Origin: Heterodera schachtii | Taxonomy: Eukaryota; Nematoda; Chromadorea; Rhabditida; Heteroderidae | Assembly: GCA_023374025.1 (NCBI GenBank) | Contig: SIJG01000018.1 | Location: 1,908,175-1,972,174, forward strand | Length of the DNA stretch: 64,000 bases | Reading direction: 5' to 3' | The notes under the pieces: generated by a model | Told to the model about the DNA's origin: nothing | The model's database searches: none | The model's input: the letters and a program-made list of their open reading frames with translations, nothing else | Part shown: positions 21,076-31,330 of the stretch, piece by piece | Numbering within the stretch: position 1 is the first letter of the stretch | How the letters are laid out: every line of letters starts with the position of its first letter | Program-made: the position numbers and the translations under genes

Positions 21076-24000
21076 ACAAAATTCTGAAAGTGAAAAAAGT
21101 ATTGAAGAAAACGAAATAAAACAAAACAAAAACACGCATCCAATGATTACAAGAGCAAAAACTCAAAAAACATTATTAAAAGGAAGCATTGGATTAATTA
21201 TGTCACTTTTACTAATTATGACCATAAATGCAAGTGCAAATAACACGAAGAAAAATATTTACAAAGTTAAAGACAAATGCACAAAATGTGATTTTAAATG
21301 TGGTCTTAAAGGAATAGAACTTAATATACCAGAATTTATAGAAAAGTTCGAAATTTGCTGTATGGGAAGATGCCAAACAAAATCGTACGCAAAGAAATTC
21401 ACCTTTTATTTAGAAAAACATAAACTTTTGGCTGAACATTACTGTTCAGTAACATATTGGTCAAAAAAGAAAAATATTTATAAAAAACACTTTGTGTGCC
21501 AACCAATTGAAGAATGCACATTAATAAATTGCTGGTTTTGCTTAGAAAAGTTAGCAAACCCAGAATGTATGTTGCTGGAAACCCGAATTTTAATGGGAAT
21601 TGGATTGGCCTGCATTTTGGCGATTATTTTTTGCGTAATCACAAATATTCTAAAATTAATACAAAGTTTATGGTGGCTTATAAAAATTGTATTTTTTGGT
21701 CCTTATTTGGCAATTAAATTCGTATGGAATTTTAAAAACCATAAAACGAATGAGGATGAGTTAGAAAAAGGACTATTGAAACAATTAAATAAAGATGACA
21801 AAGAAAAGGTTCAAAAAAGACGAAATCGAAGATTGTACAAATTGGGTAGCATTACTCTGATAATTTTTCTTATTATTAATACAATTATGGAAATAACGGA
21901 AGGAGCAGCAGAAGTTGTCGTAATACAGTCACATTCTGAAGATTGTGAAAGAAAGTCAAATGGATCAGTATGCAGAATACGCGGAACTGCAGAATTAACT
22001 ATATTACCGGCTGGACAAAAAATCACTTTAGCTCTAAAAGATGATAATGGAAAATTAGCAGGTTCCTTGGATTTAACTTTACAATTTTTACGACTTCACT
22101 GTAATCAAAACACTGTAAAATGGTTACGGTCCTATAAAATAAATGTTGTGTCTAAAAAACGGTGTCCAACTATGGGATCATGTACAAAAAGCAAATGCAA
22201 ACATACACGAATGAGTGATCAATTACCGGATATGAAAGATTATGAAAAATTTCCAGGAAATAATTTTTGTAAAGAAGGCGAGGCTATTTGGGGCCACAAA
22301 TGTGCTTTACCTTCCGCGGGTTGTTTTTTTTATCGGACGTATGCCAAACCAACATCAGAAAAATTATGGGAATTAATCCGATGTACAGGATGGGATTACG
22401 AATTAAAAATGAATTTGTCGTTTACCATGGGTAATTTGACAAAAAATACGGAATTAATTATGTTTCCTGGATTAACAAATAATTGGAATGAATTTTCATT
22501 TACCCCGGAGGCAATAACTCCTCCAATTTCTCCAATTTTAAATGATTATTTTATTGTATCAGAAGATGAAATCATTTATGGTGGAAAAGAATTAAAAAGT
22601 GATTTGTTTTGCGCAGGCCCAATTGAGGCAAAAACATTTTCGTGTAATATATCTAAAGAAGCATGTCCCGAATGTTGGATAGATAGAGAAAAAGATATAA
22701 TTGAATGCGCATGTCATGATTCAATTTTGGAAAAAATGGAGCCAAAATTACCATTTACAACAGCAAAAATAAATTTAAGAAAAGAAGGCAAGAAAATTTT
22801 AAGTGAGACGGAATATGCACCAGTTAAATTAGCAATTAGAATTCAAGGGTTAAAAGCAGTAGCTATAACTGATGGCACAAAATGTGAAATAAAAACAAGA
22901 AATTTTACCGGATGTTATAATTGCGCAACCGGAGGAACATTGAATTATGAGTGCAAAACAGAGTTTGGCCAAGCAGAAGCCGAAATTAAATGTGAAAATG
23001 GTCCCTATTTTTTAGCAAAATGCAATGAAAAAGGATATTTGCAAAAGGATGTTTTGCCATTTGATAGAGCTAAAATTAATACCAATTGCATGGTCGAATG
23101 CCCAGGCGGCAATACAAATTTTAGTATCAAAGGAATTTTAAAATATGTACCAATTAACCAAGAAAAATATAAAATAAGAAAAACAGAAAAAACTCCAGAG
23201 GAAGAATCAGACTGGTTGGAAAATATAAAGCTAATTGATTGGAAATATTTATTGCAATTTGCATTAAATTGGAAAAATTCGGCAATAATTTTATTATTTA
23301 CTGTATTTACCGTAATTATTTTGACAATTATTTCAATTTTATATTTAAAGTTTTCACCAATCGGAAGAGGATACAAATTGATAAGCCGAAATTTAATTAC
23401 AATTATTATTTCTTTTTTATTAATTAACGACAAAATTTTCTCGGCGAGAGGGTCACATAAATGTGACAAAATTTCATATGAAATTTCTGATCAACAAAAG
23501 CCAAAATTTAATGAATCACAAAATATTATTGTTCACAAAATCGCAAATAAAATGACTAAGAATTTCGCAAGGAACATTTTGAAAATAAAAATTAAAGATC
23601 AGAATTTAAAAAATTATTCAAGGCCTTTTAATGCACATCTCAAGTCATATGAAATGACTAAATTATGTCGACATTTGAACAAGCAATGCTTATGGCACAA
23701 GAAATGTGTTCAAATAAACAAAATGAGAAATAAATTAAAAAATATGGAACAAAGATTACGAATCTTTATGTATAAAAGCAAAAATAAAATAAAATTTAAA
23801 CACATTAAAAACAAAATAATTTTAAAATTAATTTTAAATTCAATATTTTTAATTAAGCCTTTCAAAATGATCGAACCACGAACCAGTCTGATCAAATTTG
23901 CCGCCGAGTTGTTCAACATCAAGACCGAATTTGTGCAGTGCATTGTGCTGACCCGTGCCGACAAGCGAGAGAAATTGATCATGGAACTGAGAAAGGCCGA

Positions 24001-24190
24001 CTTCAATGGTGTAAAAATTTGGAGCAAAATGGACACAAAGCCAAAAGTAAATTTGAACCAAAATTGGTGGGAATTTGTTTTAGACATGCCCTTTGACACC
24101 GAATTTGGAGGCACCAATTCGGTGGTCGAATTAAACAAACAAATAAATGATGACTTTCGACCAAATTTGTCAAAGTTTGGACTCAAATGA
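21056..24190 (+). CDS. Envelope-like ORF with class II fusion-type (phlebovirus G2-like) region
   Basis: 1044 residues; its start overlaps the gag-pol end by 20 nt in another frame, so translation may use a spliced RNA. Hydrophobic segments lie at about 41-60, 178-198, 203-222, 263-283, 739-765 and 778-797. The cysteine-rich ectodomain between the fourth and fifth segments (about 285-720, with CNQNTVKWL, GCFFYRTYAK, GCYNCATGG, VECPGG and several N-x-S/T sites) has the cysteine pattern of phlebovirus-type Gc fusion glycoproteins, known from envelopes of nematode BEL/Pao elements. Beyond residue 797 the protein is unfamiliar. From an internal methionine at 23867 (residue 938) the DNA becomes visibly GC-richer, suggesting a domain of different origin (see finding). 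Described only; no activity is implied. Confidence 0.85.
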   Translation: MEETKNRQNSESEKSIEENEIKQNKNTHPMITRAKTQKTLLKGSIGLIMSLLLIMTINASANNTKKNIYKVKDKCTKCDFKCGLKGIELNIPEFIEKFEICCMGRCQTKSYAKKFTFYLEKHKLLAEHYCSVTYWSKKKNIYKKHFVCQPIEECTLINCWFCLEKLANPECMLLETRILMGIGLACILAIIFCVITNILKLIQSLWWLIKIVFFGPYLAIKFVWNFKNHKTNEDELEKGLLKQLNKDDKEKVQKRRNRRLYKLGSITLIIFLIINTIMEITEGAAEVVVIQSHSEDCERKSNGSVCRIRGTAELTILPAGQKITLALKDDNGKLAGSLDLTLQFLRLHCNQNTVKWLRSYKINVVSKKRCPTMGSCTKSKCKHTRMSDQLPDMKDYEKFPGNNFCKEGEAIWGHKCALPSAGCFFYRTYAKPTSEKLWELIRCTGWDYELKMNLSFTMGNLTKNTELIMFPGLTNNWNEFSFTPEAITPPISPILNDYFIVSEDEIIYGGKELKSDLFCAGPIEAKTFSCNISKEACPECWIDREKDIIECACHDSILEKMEPKLPFTTAKINLRKEGKKILSETEYAPVKLAIRIQGLKAVAITDGTKCEIKTRNFTGCYNCATGGTLNYECKTEFGQAEAEIKCENGPYFLAKCNEKGYLQKDVLPFDRAKINTNCMVECPGGNTNFSIKGILKYVPINQEKYKIRKTEKTPEEESDWLENIKLIDWKYLLQFALNWKNSAIILLFTVFTVIILTIISILYLKFSPIGRGYKLISRNLITIIISFLLINDKIFSARGSHKCDKISYEISDQQKPKFNESQNIIVHKIANKMTKNFARNILKIKIKDQNLKNYSRPFNAHLKSYEMTKLCRHLNKQCLWHKKCVQINKMRNKLKNMEQRLRIFMYKSKNKIKFKHIKNKIILKLILNSIFLIKPFKMIEPRTSLIKFAAELFNIKTEFVQCIVLTRADKREKLIMELRKADFNGVKIWSKMDTKPKVNLNQNWWEFVLDMPFDTEFGGTNSVVELNKQINDDFRPNLSKFGLK

Positions 24191-24438
24191 GTTTTGGTAT
24201 AGAAAATATTAAAGTACAAAAAGGGGGGAAATTCAACGAAACAGGTGCCGAAATTGGTGGTTTGGTCCAAGCCAATCCCCAATTTGTATCCCAATTGGCC
24301 ACTGTTGCCGGACAACTGCTCGGCACAGCACTGAAAGAAGAAAGAAACAGCGCAACACCAAAATTCGCAAGAGGGCGCGGGCGGGGACACTTTTTTCGTG
24401 GCCGACCTGATCATTGGCGTTCCCCCCCCACAAGCTGA
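24187..24438 (+). CDS. Small RG-rich ORF overlapping the envelope stop (retroelement ORF3 candidate)
   Basis: 83 residues, start codon overlapping the envelope stop as ATGA. It contains KVQKGGKFNETGAEIGGL, a helix-like ANPQFVSQLATVAGQLLG and an arginine-glycine tail (ARGRGRGHFFRGRP) that resembles RGG RNA-binding tails. It lies inside the element, before the 3' LTR, in DNA clearly GC-richer than gag-pol. It could be a real accessory product or a captured host fragment. No homologue recognised. Confidence 0.45.
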   Translation: MSFGIENIKVQKGGKFNETGAEIGGLVQANPQFVSQLATVAGQLLGTALKEERNSATPKFARGRGRGHFFRGRPDHWRSPPTS

Positions 24439-24643
24439 AAATTGGCGATCTTTTCCACCCCCAAAATGGCAAAACAGCACTGATCAGAGCGACAGACAAG
24501 CGCAGGACTTGGCGAGAACCGCGGCAGAAGCAATGCACGAATTGGCAAACCACATCCGACAACAGAACCCTGACTTGGCCGCCATGTTCTTCGCGATCGA
24601 AGCCGCTCTCACTGAAGTCTGCCAAAATCGCTGGCACAAATGA
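24398..24643 (+). CDS. Small ORF before the 3' LTR (retroelement ORF4 candidate)
   Basis: 81 residues, overlapping the previous ORF by 41 nt in another frame. It contains a proline-rich stretch and a predicted amphipathic helix (ARTAAEAMHELANHIRQQ). It has no recognisable family. Alternatively 24191-24668 is untranslated captured DNA. Confidence 0.35.
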   Translation: MADLIIGVPPPQAENWRSFPPPKWQNSTDQSDRQAQDLARTAAEAMHELANHIRQQNPDLAAMFFAIEAALTEVCQNRWHK

Positions 24644-24668
24644 TGAAGAAGTTCTTTTGCCCCCCGAG

Positions 24669-24987
24669 TGTCATCGATGTTGACGAGCTTTTTGATTATT
24701 CACCATTATTTGCACCATTTTTGCCTTATTCAAATATTAATCACACTTATTTACTAACAATTTCCATATGATTTGCCCTTCGCCCCCTCATTTTGTACCG
24801 TATTTAACCCTCCATTTGTACCTTCCATTTGTACTCCATTCACTATACACATAACCAACACAAAATCCATTCACTTCATTTAATCACCGATAAATCTGCA
24901 CCGACGAATAGCTGTCAACCACAAATTAACCACAAATTAATCACTAATTAATCATTAATCTATAATTGTTAATAAGGGGAATTAACA
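24669..24987 (+). repeat. 3' LTR
   Basis: 319 bp, apparently identical to the 5' LTR. A polypurine-like tract (AAAAAGGGGGGAAA, about 24217-24230) lies ~440 bp upstream instead of abutting it; the bases next to the LTR (CCCCCCGAG) are a poor polypurine tract. Confidence 0.95.
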
Positions 24988-25282
24988 GTTTTCCTCCTTT
25001 TTATTTTTATTTTTCCATAATTTTTTGGCTTTCCATTGTTTTCATTTTGAATTGTTTCTGTTTTAATTTCAATTTCTTTAGTTTCGGCAGTTCGCAAAAG
25101 CTCTATTTCCAAAGTTAAAGCATCCTTTGGTCCAATCTTAATATCAAATTTCAGACTAATACACTTAATTTTATGAAAACCTTTTCATTTTTGCTCAAAA
25201 TTTCATCCAAAAAATCACCGGGAAACGCTTGACATTTGCTTATAATTATAAAAAAATGGAAAACAAAAAAATAAATTTTCAT

Positions 25283-25970
25283 TATTTCGTTTATTGGCTT
25301 CAGAAAAATAATAACTTTTTTATTATAATTTTATTATTATATGAATTATATAGCAAAAAAATAATTAATTATTACAATAATATTTACAAAATACATTAAA
25401 TTTCTTAATTGTATTGATTCATTACGTGCGAGTTTTGCATAGAGAAAGGCAAATCATACATTTTTCCCTAAAAATATTCTTTTCTAAATTTCTGCATTGA
25501 CGTCAATATTGATTAAACAACGCATATCATTGTTATTGTTAAAAATTAATTTAAATAATAAAATTTATTATTTTGACGGAAATTAACATTAGAGATAGAA
25601 GAGACAATGGAAAAATGAGAAGGAAGACGAAAGTGTAATAAATCAATTGCATAGTCCAAAGATCAGGGGTATATTTCATAATAGACTTTGACTTTTTCTT
25701 AATAGATTTGACTAAATATACTTAGTATAAGACCAATTTTGCGGTTTTTGGATTTCGAGGGGGGGGGGGGGGGGTTTATTCCTCTTAGCCCCCTATCTGG
25801 CTAAGCCCGTGTGAAAAGCTCCGATATTTCGCATATTTTTCCATTGTCCATCGTCGACGCCGCCAGGAAAATTAGTGAAATAATTAGGTAAATTGAGCTT
25901 CCAATTAAATAATGCCAAAAGATGGGCAAATGAATTGTTTGTTATCTTATTCATCCATCATTCATATTTT
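25283..25970. other. Intergenic region with a poly-G run
   Basis: AT-rich 5' flank of the interrupted minus-strand gene and 3' flank of the transthyretin-like gene. It includes a long G run near 25758-25775. No gene seen. Confidence 0.45.
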
Positions 25971-27270
25971 TTAAACATCATCCTCGCCACAAATATGCTG
26001 AAATTCGTATTGTCCGTCCAAATGAATTGGCGGCACTTCAATGTGAGTGAGGAAATTTGGCAAATCGACGCGAGTCAAAAAATGGCAGGCCTAAAATTGA
26101 AAAAGTTTGCGCAATTTTATTGAGATATTAGCACAAAAAATTAAAACCAAAAGGTTTAATTTAGATTTTATTTTAACAATTCAAAAATTATTTTTTAAAG
26201 CAGTAAACTTTCCTAAATTTAATTGAAAATATATAATTCTTTTTTCCTAAATTGTTTTACCGGGTCCGGTGGGACACCTCGCTGTGGACAGGTGTGCCCA
26301 ACCATCAAATACGGTTCTTCGTCGCCAATTTCGCTCTCACCTCCGCGCACTTCAAAGCGTCCGTCGGGCGCCGATCGTTCTTCGCCCAACAGATCATCCG
26401 GGTCAAGCGCTTAATATCAATCATTTCATAGGCAAGGACAAAAAACTGGGACTTAATAGACTTTTTCATAGAAAATTTTTAATTATGAAAATAAAAAAAT
26501 TAGACCGAAAATATTACAGAGAGTGAAGAGACTTAAATTTTCATTATTAGGGATGGCATTTTTAGGCACAAAAAAAATCACAAAAATCTTATATTCAAAC
26601 GCAATTAATTTAAATATCTTCAAGATTTTTTTAAAATAAGGAAAATTAAAATATTGTCACGAAAAAAAAAGAATAATTTTACGTAAGACAAGCAAAATGT
26701 GAGAATTTAGGCTGATTTTATGGTTTTTGGGTGATCGATGAGGATAAATTTTTAAAATATGCTTTTTTATGGATTTGGATTTTTTGAGGATATGCGTTTC
26801 CGGAAAAAAGGTAAAAATAAGAATGTGCAAATTTAATTATTGTATGGCAACATAATGATAATGAAGCTTTTTGTGCCTAAATGAGGATTTTTTTCTGCCA
26901 AGTGAAGTTTTTGAAAATTTTCAATTCTTAGGAATTATTCAAAATTTTTTTGGACCGGTCTCGTGTTTTTTTCGTTTTTATAGCATTTTTAAGAAATTTC
27001 ACGAAAGCCTGAAAACAGGCACTAAAAAGGCGAAATAGTCACGAAATATGCGATTAGGCATTGAGCACAAAAAATACAAATTAGGAAAAAATGCCATCCT
27101 TTTCATTATGGCTTACTGTCGGCCTCCATCAGGAAGATTTTGGCGCCAACGTAAGGCTCTCCTTGGCACCACAATTCACCGCGTACATAAAAATAAGTGG
27201 CATTTGTTTTTGCAATTAAATTTAGTGAAATGGCAAAAACAAAAAGTAAAATGCCCAGACGCATGAACAT
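25971..27270 (-). CDS. Transthyretin-like (TTL, PF01060) secreted protein
   Basis: Three exons: 27270-27117, 26409-26261 and 26090-25971, phases 1 and 0, giving 140 residues, the usual TTL length. Residues 1-24 are a signal peptide (GILLFVFAISLNLIA). The TTL core is clear: YFYVRGELWCQGEPYVGAKI opens the first strands, DPDDLLGEERS and DGRFEVRGGESE match the family's D-P-D-D-(L/V) and G-x-F-x-V-x-G motifs, followed by HTCPQ and a C-terminal CGEDDV. TTL proteins are nematode-specific secreted proteins; some plant-parasite members act as effectors, and the biochemical role is generally unknown. A TTTTAG acceptor 3 nt upstream of the start suggests trans-splicing. The gene appears intact. Confidence 0.9.
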
Positions 27271-29875
27271 TTTCTAAAATCATTTAATTCACTTAAAATA
27301 TATTATTTAAATATTAAAAATGACAAATATTACAATACTACAATTTCCTAATTAATATTTTTCTTGTCGGATGCTTAAAAAGCGTTCCTTTCGTTTTGGC
27401 TTTTACCATAAAGCGATATATTTATTCTCGTTTCAAAAAAGTTGTTGATTTATGTTATGTGATGGATTGGCTGTGTCTTGTGATCATCGCCAATCGGAGA
27501 ACGACGACGGGAGATGAGAGAAGCAGCTGGTCACAAATGTGGAAGGCGATAAGAAAATTCAAAATAATTAGGCAATTTGGATGGAATGATAAGAGAAAAG
27601 CGAATGGGGCAAAAATATGTGGAACAGATTGCCCCTCGGGGGAAAGGCAAAAACAAAAATTGGGCAAGTCATTTCAGTACCGGACTGACTACTACACAGC
27701 AGGGATGTGTAGGAATGCCGATTGCAAATTGCCGACATTTTTCGAAATAAGAAAAACTTCGGCAATATGTTAGGAATTGGCACGTTCATGTAACATCTTA
27801 GTGAAGGTCTGTTAACAAATCACAATTAACTTTCAAAATTTTCCTCGGCGGCGCTATCGGTACCGCCGGTCCAAATCATTAATTCTAATTAAAACTATGA
27901 CAAAAATCCATAAATTAGCGATTTTTAGCGCAAATCTGTTAATAATTCAGGCAAAAATCCTCCAAATTTCTCCGGCGGTGCTTTCAGTCACAGGACAAAA
28001 AAATTTTTTTTTTTGCTTTAAAAGGGCTTCAAAATGGTCCATTTTCGGATTAAATATATAAAAAACTGCATCCAAAAAACTCAAATAGTAAAAGCTCATT
28101 GAAAAATGTATGACATTTCGTAAATTTCAATCACTTAAATAATGTAAAATATAAATAATTATAATTTATCTTTTTATTATTTTTTTCCAATTTAATTTAA
28201 ATATTTGTAATCCTATATTTCGGTTTATTTTTTGATTGTATTATTTATCCATTTATTATTTTATGGTTATAATATCATTAAATAAATAGATTTTCTATCA
28301 ATTATTTAAAAGTTTAATGAATATGTTGAATTACCAGGGAACGGATTTATATGTTTTTGCATATATTTTTTTGCGCATATCCTATCGCATGAAAAGCTCA
28401 AAAACAACACTTTTACCTTTTTTCCTTATAATAAGAGCGAGTTTCTAACAGAAATTAAAAAAAAAACATATTTTGGGCTTTTGGCGAATAAAAAAATATT
28501 TTGGGGATTTTTTCAAAAAATCAGGTTTTTTTTTTTACAAGTATCCGTTTTGGCACTCAAAGTTCCAGAAAAATAAGTCAATCTTAGAGAGCGAAAAAAA
28601 GTTTACACCAAAAAGCATTGAAATGATTTGTTTGCGTTTGTGCTAGCGAAATTGATAAAAATGAGACTTTTTTGAGAAATGATTTAATTAATAGAGCAAG
28701 ATTAAAAAATAAATAAAAAGCAATTTTCACAAGCGTACCCTCGAAAATAAAATATCCTTATTTAACTTTCTTGACAAATTTTTGGGGTTTTCATTGTTTT
28801 AATCATTTAAGAATTTTATTTTAATTATTCAATATTTCGTTAAAATAAAATAGTAAAATAAAAATTCATTAAATTTTTAACGGGCTGCTGAAAAACCCAT
28901 AAAAAGATTTTTTTATTACAATATTATCTAATTTTATCATAAATAATCTTCATTTTTCGTTTTTTCATAAGCATAATCATTTACATTTTTGAGATTTATA
29001 AAAAAATTAACGAAAATTGTAATTTTTAGTTTATCAATTTATAAAGCAAAAATTTAATTTTATTTATATTCATATTTTTGTTTATTATTTTTTTAAATTT
29101 TTTAGTTAAATTAGCCTTATTTAATTTATGAGCATTTAGTTTAAAAATTTGATGTCTTTAAATTATACAAGTGATGCCCGCCATTTAAAAAAAACAAAAT
29201 TGAAAATTCGGCGATTTAACTACGACATATTCATATTAAAATATAAAAAAACATTGACAGATTGTTTTTATTATTATTTTCTTAATTTATACTATAAAGA
29301 AATTTGAATGTTTTCACATTTCCATTTTTTCGCTTCCGATAATTAATTATTGTTTCATTTGTCCGTTTTGTTGTTGTCTTATTCGTAGAAAGTTGGAACT
29401 GTGCCTTTGCTTATTATACTTCATTAAAATATTTATTTGGCTTATTCATTTGCTTTAATTTTAATTTTTGCTTTAACTTAATTTATAATTCTTTTTTGTT
29501 TATATTATTTTTTTATTTCATTTTAATTTGATATAATATTATTATTTTAAAATTATTTACTGGTGTACATATATATCAATTCAAATACATATTTAAATAC
29601 CAATTTTTGATCAGCCGGTCAATATATAATAAATTAATTTCAGCCTCTTGCAGTAAAATGCGTCTATAAAGCTGCTCATTGGCACCGTCTGCAGAAAAAT
29701 AAATTGAATTTTAATTTAAAAAAAATTTGTTATACAACAAAAGCTATTTGATTTTTGTTTCTAATTGACGAATTAATTATCTAATCCATTATGTTATCTT
29801 TTGTCATTAAATTAGCGAGCATATATAGGTTAATTTTAAATTATTTTATTTAAATAATATTTAAGACATCTGATC
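27271..29875. other. Gene-free AT-rich stretch
   Basis: Upstream of the TTL gene. Two copies of the GC-rich palindrome family lie at 27843-27870 and about 27971-27995. An open frame at 27396-27773 has no recognisable content and probably reflects chance. The rest is A/T-rich without genes. Confidence 0.45.
27843..27995 (+). repeat. GC-rich palindrome family, two adjacent copies
   Basis: CGGCGGCGCTATCGGTACCG followed by CCGG at 27843-27870, and a degenerate CTCCGGCGGTGCTTTCAGTC at about 27971. Both are preceded by a CTGTTAACAAAT-like flank. Confidence 0.7.
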
Positions 29876-30025
29876 ATGTCGGACTTCTTCTATCAGAGAG
29901 TTTCAGTGCCTCGCGGTTTGGATGTTTTGCTTGTCGTTCGCTTTCTCTCTCGCGAAGCTGATCAAGTTGCGATTTTTCTTTTATGTAATTTTTACTCTGC
30001 TTCTATCCGCTGGACTTTTAACTGA
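29876..30025 (+). pseudogene. Galectin-like CRD fragment (relic)
   Basis: A 49-codon frame whose base composition is clearly GC-richer than the surrounding AT-rich DNA. VSVPRGLDVLLVVRFLSREA and DQVAIFLLC follow the pattern of the first strands of a galectin carbohydrate-recognition domain (V-P-x-G-L-D-V, V-V-x-G, A-x-x-x-x-I-N-L), and the final WTFN resembles the HFN box. The key histidine is replaced and the frame stops at once. No adjoining exons are seen, so it is most likely a decayed fragment. The match is by eye only. Confidence 0.35.
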
Positions 30026-30458
30026 TTTTAAGTAATTTTATTAATAAAAATATTTTGTAATAATTTATTTTTTATTTTTTCTCAACATTTAATTTTACTA
30101 TATTATTATTATTAATCTTGCACTTGCCACTCTTTTGTTTTCGCAATTCCATTTCATTTAATGTGAGATTTATTCATTTTACATAAATTTTAATAATTCT
30201 TGAAATGTTTTCTTACTGGGAACATTCTGCTGACGCGCGATTCTTATTCTTGAATCTATTCAAAGGTTATTATGTTTAATATTATCATCTTAGTCTTATT
30301 TTGTGATATAAACGAATTGTTTTTTATCATTCTTGGATTTTTCAATTTTTAATAGAGAAATGATAAATATTTAATAATTAAGTGTTTAAAATGAAATATT
30401 TCACAATGTCAATTTTAAATAAAATTTTGGTGGGCTTAACTTGAACCATTATTCTTAC

Positions 30459-31330
30459 ATAATTCATTCGTTAAATTGTGACAATATAACAGAATTCTAC
30501 AAATATCATGGAAATTATATTATATTTTTTTGTGTTTTAGTGTATTTTTAAGTTTATTCGAGCAAATACTTAATGCATACAATTTGGAATATTTTCGGAT
30601 TTAAAATTATATTTTGGCAGTTTTAGTCCATATTTGGTCCATATTTCGGCCTTCTTAGTACATATTTTATATCCACATTTGGCGTTTTTTAGTCCATATA
30701 ATTTTCAACCATAATTATAATCATAACAAATGCAAAACAATCGATTTGGCTGTCCGTAATTTGTCGGAGTATGTAACCATTTGGACAACGCTTGGCCAGC
30801 AGTTTAATTATCTTTTTCTCTTAATGATTTAATATGTTTGAGAATTTGTATTTAAAAGGTATAATTTTGGAGACTGACAATTTGATAAATTGCTTTTTAT
30901 CTTTTGATTTTTCAAAATTTCGAATTAATTCAAAAAATTTACATAAAAAACTGTCTGCAAATATATTTATTTCTTTAATTTTTTAAATTCAATTTTCTCC
31001 ATTTTCATTAATTCAATTATTTTTGGTGGAACTGGAATTTATTTACGGGTTTTTAAAGTTTTATTTTTATTTTTCCAATGAATTATATTTTGGCTTTATT
31101 TGATCATATAATAAATTTAAGAATATTACCTTATATTAAGAAAATATTTTCCCGGTTTATACTAAATTATTAATCTTAGAATATTTATTTACTCACTCTT
31201 ATTCCCGCGCTGTTTTTAGTATAGTTCGAAGAGATAAACTATTAGTAAAATCAATTATTTTATAATATTTGATATAAATTTCATTTCAACAATTAAAAAA
31301 TTTTTAATTATATATTATTTTTCTTAATTA
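30459..31330 (+). repeat. Segmental duplication, copy A
   Basis: Shares an ordered series of words with 34531-35640: CATAATTCATTCGTTAAA, a TTTCTCCATTTTCATTAATT-like block with TTTTTGGTG, and CCCGCGCTGTTTTTAGTATA (31204 onward). Spacing differs by indels, so the duplication is old. Confidence 0.65.

Larger units (their letters stand above)
15420..24992 (+). mobile_element. Complete BEL/Pao LTR retroelement with envelope
   Basis: Two 319-bp LTRs (15425-15743, 24669-24987) begin TG and end CA. By eye they are identical over their full length, so the insertion is recent. A 5-bp target duplication GTTTT flanks it (15420-15424, 24988-24992). Internally it carries a primer-binding site, gag-pol (15805-21075), an envelope-like ORF (21056-24190) and small GC-richer ORFs before the 3' LTR. 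The domain order protease, RT, RNase H, integrase and the 5-bp duplication are those of BEL/Pao (Belpaoviridae). It is in opposite orientation to the gene it interrupts. Confidence 0.95.
15081..25282 (-). pseudogene. Secreted acidic protein gene split by the BEL/Pao insertion
   Basis: The minus-strand start codon at 25282 opens a signal peptide (MKIYFFVFHFFIIISKC) followed by FPGDFLDEILSKNEK and an acidic linker, up to the target site at 24988-24992. The coding sequence resumes on the other side of the retroelement at 15424-15284 (IKNEAQPNEF, IKSEQNDEYF), then after a phase-1 intron at 15229-15081 as an acidic stretch ending in a basic tail (KRTIAKRKH, stop). Three psi-K-x-E motifs (IKTE, IKNE, IKSE) resemble those of the HTH family proteins at 37.7 and 46.1 kb. 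There is a frame break near residue 40, and the frames on the two sides of the insertion do not join directly, so the locus was decaying or has an unseen intron. A possible phase-1 donor (GTAAAC) just before the stop could lead to the HTH exons at 13.3-13.6 kb. Confidence 0.6.

Noticed and set aside
27396..27773. 125-codon plus-strand frame upstream of the TTL gene
   Set aside because: No recognisable motif, leader or splice-supported extension.
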